Source: Macrosoma leucophasiata (Eukaryota; Arthropoda; Insecta; Lepidoptera; Hedylidae). From it: a stretch of 64,000 nt of DNA. The stretch is from NCBI GenBank assembly GCA_036365455.1, contig JAWQUS010000010.1, positions 14,330,501-14,394,500 of the forward strand, in the 5' to 3' direction. Shown here in pieces: positions 34,085 through 46,654 of this stretch. Each line of letters opens with the position of its first letter. Positions within the stretch are counted from its first letter, which is position 1. The notes beneath the pieces were generated by a model that did no database searches, was not told where the DNA came from, and saw nothing but the letters and a program-made list of their open reading frames with translations. The position numbers and the translations under genes are program-made.

Positions 34085-34437
34085 ATGGCAACCCATTATA
34101 CGTCCCACTGCTGGGCACGAGTCTCTCCCTTTTTTTGGGGGGAGGCCTGGAGCTTACTCCACCACGCTGCTCCAATGCGGATTGGTGGAGGTGGGTGGGT
34201 TAGTGGCCGACCCACTGTCGGATGTTTTCAAACCGCCCATAAGGCCTCCGACAAGGTTTAACGACTGCTATCCATCGATAGCAACCGGGACCGACGGCTT
34301 AACGTGCCCTCCGAAGCACGGAAACGCGCATTTAATTTGCCACTAGCGGTCACCCATCACACTACCCGACCGCGCCTGTAGTGCTTAACCGAGCAGATCG
34401 CTTACGATCTACACCAGCCGCTGGGCCATGCGCGCTT
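34085..34437. repeat. family G repeat, copy 2
   Basis: Near-colinear with 18274-18602, with a G-rich TTTTTTTGGGGGGAGGCC segment and an intact GCCCATAAGGCCTCCGACAA core. It ends GGGCCATGCGCGCTTCA. Confidence 0.75.
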
Positions 34438-34760
34438 CAATGTCCAAGTGTTATTCATCAATCAATCCAATGTCAATCCAACATCATTAGTTCATTAGAA
34501 ATCGTCTGCAGATATATTTTTGTGAATCGTCGGTATTTTTTTGCTGTAAGGTATTTAAGTACTCAACTATTGATTATATATTAGTTATCGTTTAACCATT
34601 GTCATAATTTTTAAAGAAATTTATTTCATTAGCTGTTCCGGCGAATTTTGTATCGCCTTATCGGTATAAACAAATTTTACGACTTTTATTTTAAATCACT
34701 TAGGCCTACCAAATAGGTACCTACCTACTCGTATATACAAAACGAATCCCATTCCCGCAG

Positions 34761-34998
34761 CTCCGACCCCGCGCGAATGGAGTAGAGCGAAAGTTGCACC
34801 GCCCATAATCGCATATGTCTCATATGTCTGTCCGCAACGTCCTAAGCCGAGGCACGGACCCGCATGGGTCACCCTTAGGCAGTTGCGCTAACTTATTGCT
34901 TAGGCTGGAGCGCCTTCTGCGCTCGCCGATTGCCCGGTGAAGTAGACTCGTGCCGTCTCGAGACAGGCCGCCTACACAAAGCCTGACCTAAAAAAAAA
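34761..34998 (+). mobile_element. G+C-rich short retroelement with target duplication
   Basis: A ~240 bp G+C-rich block ends in a run of A (CTAAAAAAAAA). It lies between CCATTCCCGCAG (34749-34760) and CCATTTCCGCAG (34999-35010), which match at 11 of 12 bases. Size, A tail and flanks fit a SINE or a short 5'-truncated LINE. Confidence 0.6.
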
Positions 34999-35329
34999 CC
35001 ATTTCCGCAGTGTCACCCGCTACCGCATTATTTTCTTTATATTGACATTTTTAAATTCGTTATATCTTTTGAATGGAATGTCCGATTTTAATCATTAAAA
35101 TAATTTTAAATCACTTAACGGTTTTTAATAAAATATCGTTTAAGATAATTTTAGAATAAGGATGGATACAAAGGTATGAATAATATGGTTTGATTATTGT
35201 CGCCACTTTTTTCTATTTTGGCACGGAAACAAAAGATCTTGGCCTCAGATAGAAGTGATAAGTATCTGTGATCTGTATTGAGATCTTTCGTTTTTGTACA
35301 TAGGATCTTTTTGATGCGAATAGATTTAT

Positions 35330-35487
35330 TTTATATTTAGTGGCAAACAAACATGCAGTTCACATAAATTATAAGTGACTGCTGTAGCTTATAGACATCT
35401 ACACAAAAACCAGAGGTCTAAATGCAAATGCGTTGTCTTCCTGAGGCCTACGTTGTTTTGCCATTGTGATAGAAATTACGGGTCATA
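35330..35487 (-). repeat. family B repeat, diverged
   Basis: Contains GTGGCAAACAAACATGCAGT, ATGCAAATGCGTTGTC and GAAATTACGGGTCATA; more diverged than most copies. Confidence 0.7.
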
Positions 35488-35870
35488 GATTACATACATT
35501 ACAATTTAGCGCTTGAAATTGGGTAAGTATATATAAAAGTAATATACCTAAAAGTATATACCTAATTATAATTTATCTTCATATATAAGAATATCGAAAT
35601 ATTGCTAATAATAAAAAAAAACATATGAATGGTTGTATTACAAGGACGTCAAGAACACATTAGAATGTATAGTTTGACTCTTAAGTCATGTCCGCAAAAT
35701 GTTTGAGTATGTTTTTGTCGATAGTATTGACAAACTGAGTCGTAAAATAGTCATTATATCATATTAATGGTGTTTTTAATCATATAGGTAATAATCATTT
35801 GAAATGAAATGAAATGTATATTATCACCGATTGTTGTCCATCAGTTAACTGATTTAATTTTATATAAAAA

Positions 35871-36153
35871 AACGTAACTTCACGCCTGTAACCCCAGAAG
35901 GGGTAGGCAGAGGTAAATGCATGCATTCAAGCATACATGCAAACACCCACGACTCGCCGGTTACGTTTTGGCCCATGTAACAGGTGGCGAACCTGTTGCC
36001 ATCTCCGGGCACTTTACCAAACTCCGAGGTACTGGGAAACTTCCAGAAAATGGAAAAATTCCAATAGAAGCAGAGATAAAGGATTTTAAACCGATATCTC
36101 TAATAGTCCCCGACCCGGGAATCGAACCCAGGTCCTCCAGCGTAATAGTAGTG
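35871..36153 (-). repeat. family D SINE
   Basis: In reverse complement: TACGCTGGAGGACCTGGGTT then CGATTCCCGGG, and at the other end CTACCCCTTCTGGGGTTACA and GGCGTGAAGTTACG. The head up to the B-box is intact. Confidence 0.8.
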
Positions 36154-36154
36154 G

Positions 36155-37005
36155 TAATTTTATATATTACAAGCGAAACGGATAATATTCTAATAGGTAC
36201 TAGGTATATATTAGATTATATTCTAATACTATAATATTACACTACAAACACTATATTCTATACTATGTAATATATTAGCCATTATCATGCGAGAATCTAG
36301 TAGAGTTTTTCAATTATTTCAAAGATAGTACTTACGGCAGTTATGCCAGTTAAGTTTTGTAGATGGCTGGGAGCCATATTAGTATTAGTTGTTATAGTAT
36401 ATCAATCGAGTAGTCCAATATCTTTGGCTATATACCTAAATAAAAATAAAAAACGTGTTGCTAACCGCAAAGTTCGAGGACGGCTGGTTCAATTCGTAGA
36501 ATTTTTTACATGTTTAAGTCTTAGGGTAGTTTTATAAAGATTTTAAAGTAGACATATTGTAGGAAAAAGAAAAAAATCCTGACATTTGATTTATTTGATT
36601 AACGTGAAGTTATCTTTGACAGAACAAAGACCATCGGTTCCTTTTTTAACCGACTTCGAAAAAAGGAGGAGGTTCTCAATTCATCCGAATCTTTTTTTTT
36701 CATAAAGAAGAAATACGTATTAAACGTTAGCATGTTGAAAAGATTACGATGATAGAGGTTGGTAATTTACTGATAGCTTTGTCAAGATAATTTAATAATT
36801 ATGTGTGAAATAAATTAATTAAGTATCACTTAGCATAATTAATTTAAATTTAAATATTTTATTCCGACGAGGTAAAACTTTATTATAAATTGTAATATAT
36901 TTACGTTTTCAAGATTATATTTAAAATAAGTTTCACCTTGGATCTTTTTTAAATATTTTCATACTTATCTCGTCATGATCCTTTATTATATTCTATGAAA
37001 TATGC
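36155..37005. other. intergenic, no gene seen
   Basis: A+T-rich. The frame at 36343-36537 has a hydrophobic start, but there is no other support for a gene. Confidence 0.45.
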
Positions 37006-37009
37006 AGTT

Positions 37010-37260
37010 GACCTAACTACTTCGCTGATTTAGTGGTATTCTAGCATCCTCTACTGCTGGTCCCAGATTCGATTTCCGGTTCGGTATACCTACGTATTTT
37101 TCATTCGATGAATTTTCTGCTGAGCACCACGAAGTGGTAACTTTGGTCATGTATCCGTTTAAAATCACGTGTTTTGGTGTCGTTAGTGTTTTCACACATA
37201 TATGAATGCATTTACATCTGCCTACCCCATTGGGGAATGCAGACGTGAAGTTACATTTTT
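37010..37260 (+). repeat. family D SINE, diverged
   Basis: CTTCGCTGATTTAGTGGTAT (A-box-like), CAGATTCGATTTCCGG (B-box-like), and the end CCTACCCCATTGGGGAATGC followed by GACGTGAAGTTAC. Confidence 0.75.
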
Positions 37261-37261
37261 T

Positions 37262-38850
37262 ACTGCTGACCTCTATTTGTAGATCACAGATTGCTTAAAG
37301 CGTAGTGTGTCCAGTCACGGAATTCTAAATCAATATATGTAGGTACACTAGACCTCTAGAGTATTTCTAGCAGAAAAAAGTGTTTAACTTACATTCAATT
37401 CGCAGAATACCTTTATTTAAAGCTCAATATAGACGCAACTGAGGCTATGCTGGATCTCTTCTTTTTAATTTTTACGGTAGAGTTAATGAATAAATATCTC
37501 CGTCCAAATGAAAAAGTGAAGTCGTATTCAGCTAAGCTGTTATTATAGTTGCTAATAAAACTAAAATGAATGTGAGATGGATAGTGAGTCATTGTAATCA
37601 AAAGCTTTTTTCAACTCTTGGACACATACATAGATAGACATTTTTTTATAATAAACCTACATATATTAAATACCATCTTTTGTTATAATTTTAGGCACGT
37701 GTGAAACAAAAATCTAACAAATATATATCATCTTACGTAAATTGTTGTAAGTTTTCATTTCAACATTGCTGACCTTACGTAAGTGACATTATAACAAAAG
37801 ACGCACGTCAGACATGGTTAAGGCCAAAGGATAGCAACTGTAAATTTGGTAGATATTATATATTATTATGCTCTTTGTGAGAAGAGAAGTCTTTTTTGCA
37901 AAAAAAAAACTCCTCTTCCCTTCACTCACTAAAGATGTTATAATATAATTGAACACGTTCTCACAACAATAGGAAAAATGATTTGACTTAAGATTACTAT
38001 AAGTAGTATTAAGATAAGTCTTTTTGTTAAAATTTATAATCCAGAAATTTAGCCCATAAGAAATTTATAATATAAACTTTCCGTTACTGAGTGATTAAGT
38101 GACTGATAGACAACGCACAATTGACGCTGCTGGTTGTATAAGGCTGAAACTTGGCATACATTTTTTTTGGGTAAAGTAAATAAGCTCGAAGATTTTTTTC
38201 GAAATTCCAACAGGAATGGTGATTATATGCAAACAAAGTCGTAGGCTAAAGATAGTTTACTGGCAATAACTTAAAAAGTAAAATTAATTATTAATTACCT
38301 TGGTTTGTGGTTAACTAAGATTTGGTATGTGTTCTAATATATTCCTTCACACGAAGCGAGTGCGTGATATTAGCTGATAGTTTCCTGTGAAAGTATACTT
38401 ATGTATGTTACGGAAATAATTGTTTGCTTCTAGAAAGAATAGAAGCAAACTACATAATATGCAATGATCCTGTGCAATGTTCAGTTTACAATGAATGTGA
38501 GATGAAATCAGTAGCCATGCGTAGCAATATCATACCTACCAAGGAAATTATTCTAAAGGATTTTGTTTCAATAATAGAAGGTGCATGACCGTCCATGCTA
38601 TATTATACATAGAGCGACGTATATAGATACGTCCGTATCAAACATCTCCATGTCATGAAAAGAGTATCTATAAGATATTTTGACACTGCATGTATCCACC
38701 CGAACCCAGCTCTTCTCAGCGGACGCGGATTATACTCCTTTTGACAGCGCCAAAGGAGACGACCAAGGCACGTCCTAAATGATCCCGACGAGACCACAAT
38801 GGCCATCGCCGCGATGGCTGATCACATACAACACTCCAACATCTATATAT
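37262..38850. other. intergenic, no gene seen
   Basis: A+T-rich. There is a small 11 bp hairpin near 38424-38452 (GTTTGCTTCTA...TAGAAGCAAAC). No coding exon is supported. Confidence 0.5.
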
Positions 38851-39674
38851 CTATACAAATTAATAAAATTGGAGTGTCTGTTTATATCAAAATCAACCGC
38901 TTTTTACTAAATGCATATATTATGTATAATATATGTAATAATAATCTAAATCCGGAGAAAATAAAACATTGAATAGAATAACTTTTTATTTTATTTTGAA
39001 TCAATAACAACATAGAAATAATTGTACGACACAAGTGCATGAATTGCTGTTAGATACAGACTAATAAGCGAACAAATGAAACTTATAACATACAAATGAG
39101 GACCGAAAATGAGTGAGACAAAGACTACGCAATCTCTCACGCACGTGGCTCAGAAAGAGACAATAAAATGAAGTAGGTACCTAGCCTACCTAGGAAACTA
39201 GCTAGCTACCCACTGGCGAGTAGTGGCATCAGTGGCGAGATAGTGGCCAGAATGCTGCCGAGAATTTACGCCGCTCTTAGCCATTTCGACATCGCGTGTC
39301 ATTACTTTTGAACAACTTGTTATTCCGGGAGAATTTAGTATATTTTAATTTCCTTGCGGGAGACGGGTGAATTTCAATTTTCAGAGCTCGAATCCGGGAG
39401 ACTCCCGGAATTCCGGCAGAGGTGGCAACCCTTATGTATACACGTAGTACATATAACCAAAACAATATTTTTGTCAGTTTTTGTCTGTCTGTCTGTTTGT
39501 TGGGGCTAATCTAGGGAACGGCTGGATGGATTTCGACAGGACTGTCACTGGCAGATAGCTTATGTAATAAGGAGTAACTTAGGCTAATTTTATACTAGCT
39601 GCGCCCACGACTTCGTCCGGTAGATACTGAACAATCACAAATTCTCACGCGGACAAGATCGCGGCCACAGCTAA
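38851..39674 (+). repeat. family A repeat split by an insertion
   Basis: The left part (to 38928) and right part (from 39433) together make a normal family A copy. The 504 bases between them are foreign and are flanked by TATGTATA on both sides. Confidence 0.8.
38929..39432. mobile_element. 504 bp insertion with 8 bp target duplication
   Basis: Inserted into a family A repeat, with TATGTATA at 38921-38928 and 39433-39440. One end reads AGGGTTGCCACCTCTGCCGG in reverse complement, including a G+C-rich palindromic CCGGGAGACTCCCGG segment; the other end is A+T-rich. An 8 bp duplication suits hAT-like DNA transposons, but no matching terminal inverted repeat was seen, so a retroelement remains possible. 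Confidence 0.6.
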
Positions 39675-41860
39675 TAAGTAAATAAAAAAAATGATTTCTT
39701 TTACCTTAAATTTGGGTAATAAATGGGTATATCGATTAGGGAAAATGTCGGTCTCAAAAGTTGGTTCGCGAGTTACTATGAGTATGCGGCAGTGCAACTA
39801 TTGCATCGGCCTCGGTCACATACCACATAGCGTAGTTAGATAACTAATAGCATGTGAAGAAAGTCATCAGGTCAATATATATATAGAATGTTCTACGGCT
39901 TTACTACCCATGTAAAGCTTTTTCATGATCGATTAGTTAAAAATCACAGTCTCAATTTTTAGAGCACATTTTTTAGATATTTATTCAATCAATAATTCTT
40001 TCCCGATTACCATGATGGTCATTAGTCCGACACCAAAAAGTCACAACAGCCATTTTAAAGGTAGGAAATTATGTAGACATTAAAACGATTCACCTTTTCG
40101 TCGAGTAGGTACGGTTTAGTGTTTTAAGTATTGTTAAAATGTTATATTTTCAGGCAACAACATAATTTTGCTGTCGGAGTCTGATCTGAGAAAGGGTTCG
40201 AATGAATTTCTTCGTTGAAATTTAATAAGATAGGTATCGATAATAATACGATTGCATTCGTGTCAATGTGCACAGGAGTGGGTCACCAGTTAGCGAAAGT
40301 ATTTTGTTTTCTCTTGAGAGACGGTCTGGTTTAGCTTCTCCATGCAAACCGTATAGAGTTTCTTTTCTATTTTGTCAGATGAAAGTAAATAGAAAATGTA
40401 TTATACCTAGTACTTTAATAGTTTATACGTCGGTGATCATGATATGGTTCAGCAGTTGAGAAAGTTAAAAAAAACTGCTTTAGCAAACAATTACATCATT
40501 TGCTTAGGTAAGTTAAAATAAATTGGCGTTAAGATTCTTCCTCATAGTAGATCACTCGTAATTGGTTGATAGATAATCTGGTAATTCACAAGTGATTGTA
40601 GAATCTGATATTTTGAATACATATTTTAAAAAAATGTTATTAATATGACGTGTTTACAAATATTAAAAAATAGTTCTATAGGTATTTTTATTGCAAATAA
40701 TGTTAAATAACAAGAAATTATATTTAAAAGCTGGAAGGAAGCTCAGAAGCTTTGTAAGAACCAATTTTAATGTATTTTGGGCTTTGTATGTCATTGTTCC
40801 GTCTACGCTGTTGTTGTTGTAATGTAATGAAAAATAAAGTATGTATGTTTCAATGCATCGATTTAAAATATAGAATCCCAAAGACATTACCTTCAATTGT
40901 TCTAGAACAAACCCATTGCACTAATTGGGTCGCTCAGTATGGATGCATTGTGCAAAAATACATTGATACAACCGATGCGATTGCGCGACGAATACACTAC
41001 AGTTCGAATTTCAATAATATGCTATGCACGATGCGCTCTGATTCGTACCAATGTTATTGTATTTAGTCAAAGCTAGGGATAAGTTAAATTTATCTGTTTA
41101 TCACGGTTATTCGTGAAATATAATGCAATTGATTTTCTTGCTAATTCAGGTAAATAAGATTTTGATTCATTGCACTTATTTAGATACTTTAACTGATTAT
41201 TCTGGTCAAACCTAAATATCAATCGCTCATAATATTGCGGTATCGTAATATTATTTATTTTATATGTGACGTATTGATTGTGTAAGAAAGCCAATTTGAT
41301 ATTTTTAATATCCAACAAAACCATAACTGAAATATAAAGGGTAAGTAGTAAGACACTAATTAGACAGAGACGGATCCATCCAGGAGGGGAGGCTAAGAGG
41401 ATTAAGCCCTCTCCCTAATCGTCCATGTTCAGTAGAACCATGCAGCATCTTACTAAACGTGTTTCAATGTCTCTTTTGATAAAAGGAGCTGGGTCAAGCT
41501 CCTCCCAAATTAAAATAAATAACTAAAAAGAAAACCAGCATCGACCATTGAAGTTACAATAATATGCAGTTTGCTTATATATAGGCTTATCGAGCACAAC
41601 AAGTGAATAACGCGTTATGAAGATAAAACGTAATGATGTAAATAGGTACGCATCAGATCAGGTTTTATAACTTTACTTTTACAATTGATCAGATAACTAT
41701 AAGTTATTACCGATATAACATTGTTGACACGTTAATATATAGCATATCACAGCACGTATTTTCGTACATCACAATATTTCATTAATAAATATTATTTTGT
41801 GTTTTGATAAAATTTTATTATATTTTTATTTATTTATTTATTACTTAATTCATATTTTTG
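39675..41860. other. intergenic, no gene seen
   Basis: About 2.2 kb with no gene or repeat that I can support. Confidence 0.5.
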
Positions 41861-41866
41861 TAAAGA

Positions 41867-41985
41867 AAAATGGAAAGAAAAATTTGACTTCAGGCGAACT
41901 CGCGGCCACTGGGGCCACACCAATCCAAGTCCAACCGCTCTTATAACTGAGCTACCGAAGTCCTCTTCCTCGAAAGTTTTCTTTA
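41867..41985 (-). repeat. family C fragment, degraded tRNA-like core
   Basis: AAAGAAAAATGGAAAGAAAA then TTGACTTCAGGC, followed by a rearranged anticodon region (insertion near 41915-41930) and CTGAGCTACCGAAGTCC. Confidence 0.7.
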
Positions 41986-42501
41986 AAAAAATATATTCAC
42001 TAGCATGTGTTTTTCATTGCGAACAATAATAATATTAAACGATTTATTTATGTTTAAATTTTGTTAACATTTTCGCAGCTTATGTAAATAATTAATAGTT
42101 TTTCACTATTTAATTTGTATAAGTCAAAATAGCATTAATGTGCATATTATATAGCTATCTAATATTGATCGAAGAATTTTAAAGTAAAGGCAGGTAGGTG
42201 CATTTAAAGTTGTACAAACCGCATTCTCATTGATGCAGGCTAAATAAGGTTGTGTGTTGCATAAATAAATCTTTAAGCAAGTAATTAAGTGTGACACGCT
42301 ACGTCAGAGTATTGTTAAGTGTTGTTTCGTAATTTTAGTACATTTGTACACATACGAAGCCACTGGCTACGTTAGATAGACGGAGCCAGTAGTGGTAGTA
42401 CCTACGGTGTTTCTTTTTTCCTGTGATGACTTCCTGAGAAAATGTGCAAAAATTTATTTTTCTTAATACTTTAAGAATAAAATTGAAACAAGTTTGGTTT
42501 T

Positions 42502-42782
42502 TACTGGTGGTAGAGTTCCAGTGCAGGGATTCGAGGGCGTAGGCACCACCGCATTACCTAATCTATCTGTCGCCAATTGGTAGTGTTCAGCACTATCGGG
42601 TTTTGGTGAGATGGTAATGTATGGCCCCGTAATAACTATCATATAGACATAACAACTAAGGGCTCAGGGGTGGTAACACATCTGCATTTAGACTTCTAGT
42701 TTTTGTGTAGTAGTCTATAGGCTTCATTCATCACTTATTCATGTGAACTGCATGCTTGTTTACCATCTTCGTTTCATAAAAG
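42502..42782 (+). repeat. family B repeat, near full length
   Basis: Starts ACTGGTGGTAGAGTTCCAGT, has GGGCGTAGGCACCACCGCAT and AGTGTTCAGCACTATCGGGT, and ends CATGCTTGTTTACCATCTTC. Confidence 0.85.
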
Positions 42783-42784
42783 AG

Positions 42785-43388
42785 ACATTTCATATAAGAT
42801 ACATGAGTTAAAATCTACGGTCAATTAACACCCATTTAGTTTTTCAGAAAAAGTAAAGTTACACGAAGGAACAATTTACGGTACACAATTAGGAGATATT
42901 ATCTCCTAATATTATCCTACCTTTTACCTAATATTATTATCTTGATATAAATATAATATTGAAAGAGTAGATTGTACTAAGTGGATGTTGACATGTTTGG
43001 TCAATTTCTGAAATTACTAATATTTTTTGTAGTGATTTCTATGGTTGCTTAATACAATAATACATTCATTCAAAACAATCAAATATTCGTGTAAACTTAC
43101 GAAAACTAATTTTTTTTTTCAAACTCCCTCACTAACCTTGATCCTTGATATTGCGTAACCAAAACACTTTAAAAATGAGTTGATAGGTACATGACAGAAA
43201 GCTATATTTGGAAAAGTTTTAAAAATCATCATCATTCGATTAAAACAATCAAATAAATCTTACGAGTGTTCTCCTCTCTCCTACTTTGCGGTGCCCTACA
43301 GGGTCCATAATGCTAATGTAACACAATCTACTGTTGTAGGTACACTATGCAATAAAGTATTGAGTATTGAGTACAAACAAGACGTTAC
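42785..43388. other. intergenic, no gene seen
   Basis: A+T-rich. A small self-complementary TAGGAGATATTATCTCCTA lies near 42891-42909. Confidence 0.5.
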
Positions 43389-43664
43389 TTTTTTTATGTA
43401 ATGGAAGTGGCAAACAAGCATGCAGTTCACATTGATGTTAAGTGATGACTTCAGCGTATAGACACCCACACGAAGACCAAAGTCAAGATGCAGATGCGTT
43501 ACCACTCCTAAGGCCTAAGGTATTATGCCTCTGTGCCGGAAATTACAGGGCCGTACATTACCACCTGACCGGAACACGATAGTGCTGAACACTACCATGT
43601 AGCGGCAAGTATGTTAGGTAATGCGGTGGTGCCTAGCTTCGTCACTGGAGCTCTACCACCAGTA
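43388..43664 (-). repeat. family B repeat, near full length
   Basis: TTATGTAATGGAAGTGGCAA through GGCCTAAGGTATTATGCCTC and GATAGTGCTGAACACTACCA to GGTGGTGCC and CTGGAGCTCTACCACCAGT. One of the best copies for defining the family. Confidence 0.88.
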
Positions 43665-44230
43665 AAAGATATATAATTAGCACTATAGCGACATGATAAC
43701 GGTAATTTTCAATACCACGGAAAGGTAATTTTTAATTGCTTGTTTGTGGATGTAGAGACAATAGTTTGGGAGCGTCGAACTAGAACTTATAACGTAACTG
43801 TTATGTCAGAAAACGTATTGAGGTCGGTGGTAATGTTCGTCATTAGGCCACTATTATGAGGTCTCTACGATGTCATTTATTGATGATGACAAATTGTTAC
43901 TTTGTAGTAGATTTAACGTCTTAATTTTTTTGGTAAAATGTTTTTGTGTAGCATTGTGCGATCAAAGAAGGTGAACCCTTTCATTTAGATCAAAGAAGAG
44001 ATTAGAGTAATCGTCCTACCTACTTTATTAGAACGTTGAAGTGGAAAAGTTATTAAATATTTTGCATTTTTTTATACATTTTGCAAAACCTGCTACCAAT
44101 TATTTTCCAGCTGCTGACAAAGTTTAAAAACAGCACTAGGATAAATATGGACTATTCTAGACATCAGATGCAGATGTCTATACAAAATTGTGTCTTGACG
44201 TTGAAAATATTTGTCAAAATCGCATTATGA

Positions 44231-44525
44231 TTACTGGTGGTAGAGGTCCAGTGACTGAGCTTGCGGGCGTAGGCACCACCGCATTACCTAATATACTTTG
44301 CGCTAAATGGTAGTGTTCAGCACTATCGTTTTCCGGCCAGGTGGTAATGTAGGGCCCTGTAATTTCCGGCACAGAGGCATAACACCTTAGGCCTCAGGAG
44401 TGGTAACGCATCTGCATTTTGACCTTGGTCTTTGTGTAAGTGTCTATAGCCTGCAGTCATCACTTAACATCGATGTGAGTTTGCTGTGCATGCTTGTTTG
44501 CCACTTCCATTACATAAAAAAAAAT
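44231..44525 (+). repeat. family B repeat, full length
   Basis: ACTGGTGGTAGAGGTCCAGT to GCCACTTCCATTACATAAAA, about 295 bp with an A tail. It is 567 bases from the opposite-strand copy at 43388-43664, so the two could pair. Confidence 0.88.
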
Positions 44526-44529
44526 ACGA

Positions 44530-46200
44530 TTCGGACAATCTGAAGATATTGCGATAAGTATAACGTTACATTTAAATCGTCAGAAGTTTGAATACGAGCT
44601 TCCTTCGGGTTCGCACTTCATGAACACTCACTCGGAATATTTGATGAGCAGGATTTCTTGCCTGTTTTTATTAACCCTTCCGTAATAACCGTTTACATTT
44701 CAAAAAGACTAGACGCTCAACCCCCAAGCGAAACAATATAATATACTCATTACATATATTATTAAAATGACAAATTTATGAATATTTACATTACTGTGAA
44801 TATAACGTTCATTAATTGAATCTTTTCTGCATAAATGTGTAATGAAATATATGTTGTGCAAGTTAATTCAAACCATAAAAAGGGCTATTAATTCAAACTC
44901 AAAAGCTCATTTGTTAATACGCTTTTGACCCTGAATTAATAGCCCTTATCCATACCTAATACATAAAACATTTTAATGTAGAGCAATTTCAACATCCAAT
45001 ATACAGAGAGTATGATGATTAGTTACAGTTGGGTCATAAAGATCTACATACAACAGAAAATATTTTAATGCATTAATATAAGGACATGTACTTACATGTA
45101 AACTAGGAATTCCTTATTTCTGATTAAAAAAAAATATTTCTGAGATCTAATCGGTGTAAAACAAATTGTAATGTTATACTTACAGTACTACCTTACCAAG
45201 ACATAATAGTAGTAAAAACTATCTAAACTTCAACGCTAGAGAGGTTAAGTCATTGTTTCTTATTTCTGTAACTTAATTAATTACAAAAATAATACAGTTA
45301 ATAATTAGGTCTTTACTCATTTATTACAGAAGAACCTACAAGTAGTCTATGGCATTTAATATAACATAGGAAATTTCACAACTGTACGGAACTCTACGCG
45401 TGAATCCGACTCGCATTTCTCCATTTTTTTGACAAGCTCTCCATCATGTAAAGTAACAGGCATCTAGCTGTTATCTTGTCGTGCGCTTAAAATCTACGCG
45501 TTATCTTTTAAATTTACACGTTTCCATCTATATACAAATCATTTCACGACTTTTGACGCCAATTTTAGCCTTTCTAGCTTATTGTCATGCTTTCCTCTGC
45601 AGTTCATAATCAATTTAAAGGTGAAATCGTTTCATGTAACTTATATTATTTAAATAGAATGTATAAACGAATGTTGAAATCAGATTGTAATAAATTTTGC
45701 TTTCAATTGTAATAATCTATCGATTCACATTAGCTCTATTATATTTTATGATGACTTCATATTGTATTTTGTTATGCGTGACCATCGACGACACAACACA
45801 GCTTCTCTCCCATTGTCGATGTGTGTGACATATTGTATTATGTGTGTGTTGTGTGTGTGTCGCAAATTGGAGATTTTTTTATATAAAAGATTTTCGACCA
45901 ACATGAGCCATCAAGACGCTTGAGAAGGTTGATCAAAGGACGGGTTTGGTACTTATACAAAATAAAAAATTCTTAACAATCATAACAGTTCTTTGCCCAG
46001 CAGGTATTAATGAGGGTGGAGCAAATTGTGGAGAATTGTGGCTTAGAATATAAAAAGGAACCCTGTGTCTCCAAGAGAAGGCTCTACCTCATCCGCTGTA
46101 CGTTTGAAGTAAACATCAGCTCTATCATCTTTGGTATGCCAACACTGATCATGATCAGAGCAGGGCGCATTGAAAACATTGCAATTACGGCAGTTGAGAA
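44530..46200. other. intergenic with one inverted repeat
   Basis: Holds an imperfect hairpin at 44880-44947 and a GT-rich run at 45838-45860. No gene is supported. The frame at 46010-46282 ends inside a SINE and is not convincing. Confidence 0.5.
44880..44947. repeat. inverted repeat, 27 bp arms
   Basis: AAGGGCTATTAATTCA...TCAAAAGC at 44880-44906 pairs with 44921-44947, with a 3-4 base mismatch block in the middle and a 14 base loop. Confidence 0.8.
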
Positions 46201-46478
46201 CGTCGTAACTTCACACCTGCATTGCCTGAAGCAGTTGGCAGAGGTAATGCACGCTTTTAAGCATACATGTAAAATAATATAGTTGTGGTGAGCCTATATT
46301 CACATTTCTGGGCATATTAGGTACTAAACTCCGAGGGTGGTACTAAGAAAATTGAGAAATCCCTATAACACTAGATAGAGAGATAAAGGTGTATTTACAC
46401 CTATATCTTTTATAGCCCTCGAAACCAGGACCATAACATAGCTGTAGTAACCTGTTACTAATTGGACTACTGAGGCCG
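46201..46478 (-). repeat. family D SINE, diverged
   Basis: CGTAACTTCACACCTGCATT at one end and a degraded tRNA-like head (GGCCTCAGTAGTCCAATTAG in reverse complement) at the other. Confidence 0.7.
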
Positions 46479-46493
46479 TTAAGATAGTAAACT

Positions 46494-46650
46494 ACTTCGG
46501 TAGCTCAGTTGGAAGAGCGGCTGGACTAGATTCCCAGTGGCCGCGAGTTCGAGTCTCGCCTGAAGTAAAATTTTTCTTTCCATTTTTTCTTTAAAAAAAT
46601 GTATTTCACTAGCATGTATTAATGCGAAATAATATTAAAAACAATTAGTA
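46494..46650 (+). repeat. family C repeat with well-kept tRNA-like core
   Basis: ACTTCGGTAGCTCAGTTGGA, then GCGAGTTCGAGTCTCGC (a perfect 5 bp T-stem with a 7 base loop) and a closing CTGAAGT. The family C tail TTTTTCTTTCCATTTTT and TTCACTAGCATGTATTAATG follow. The isolated copy is truncated downstream. Confidence 0.8.
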
Positions 46651-46654
46651 AACT

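Noticed and set aside
36343..36537. Short frame with a hydrophobic N-terminus resembling a signal peptide
   Set aside because: No good donor or continuing exon follows, and the start context is weak.
46010..46282. 90-codon open frame
   Set aside because: Its last third is antisense family D SINE sequence and the rest matches nothing I recognise.
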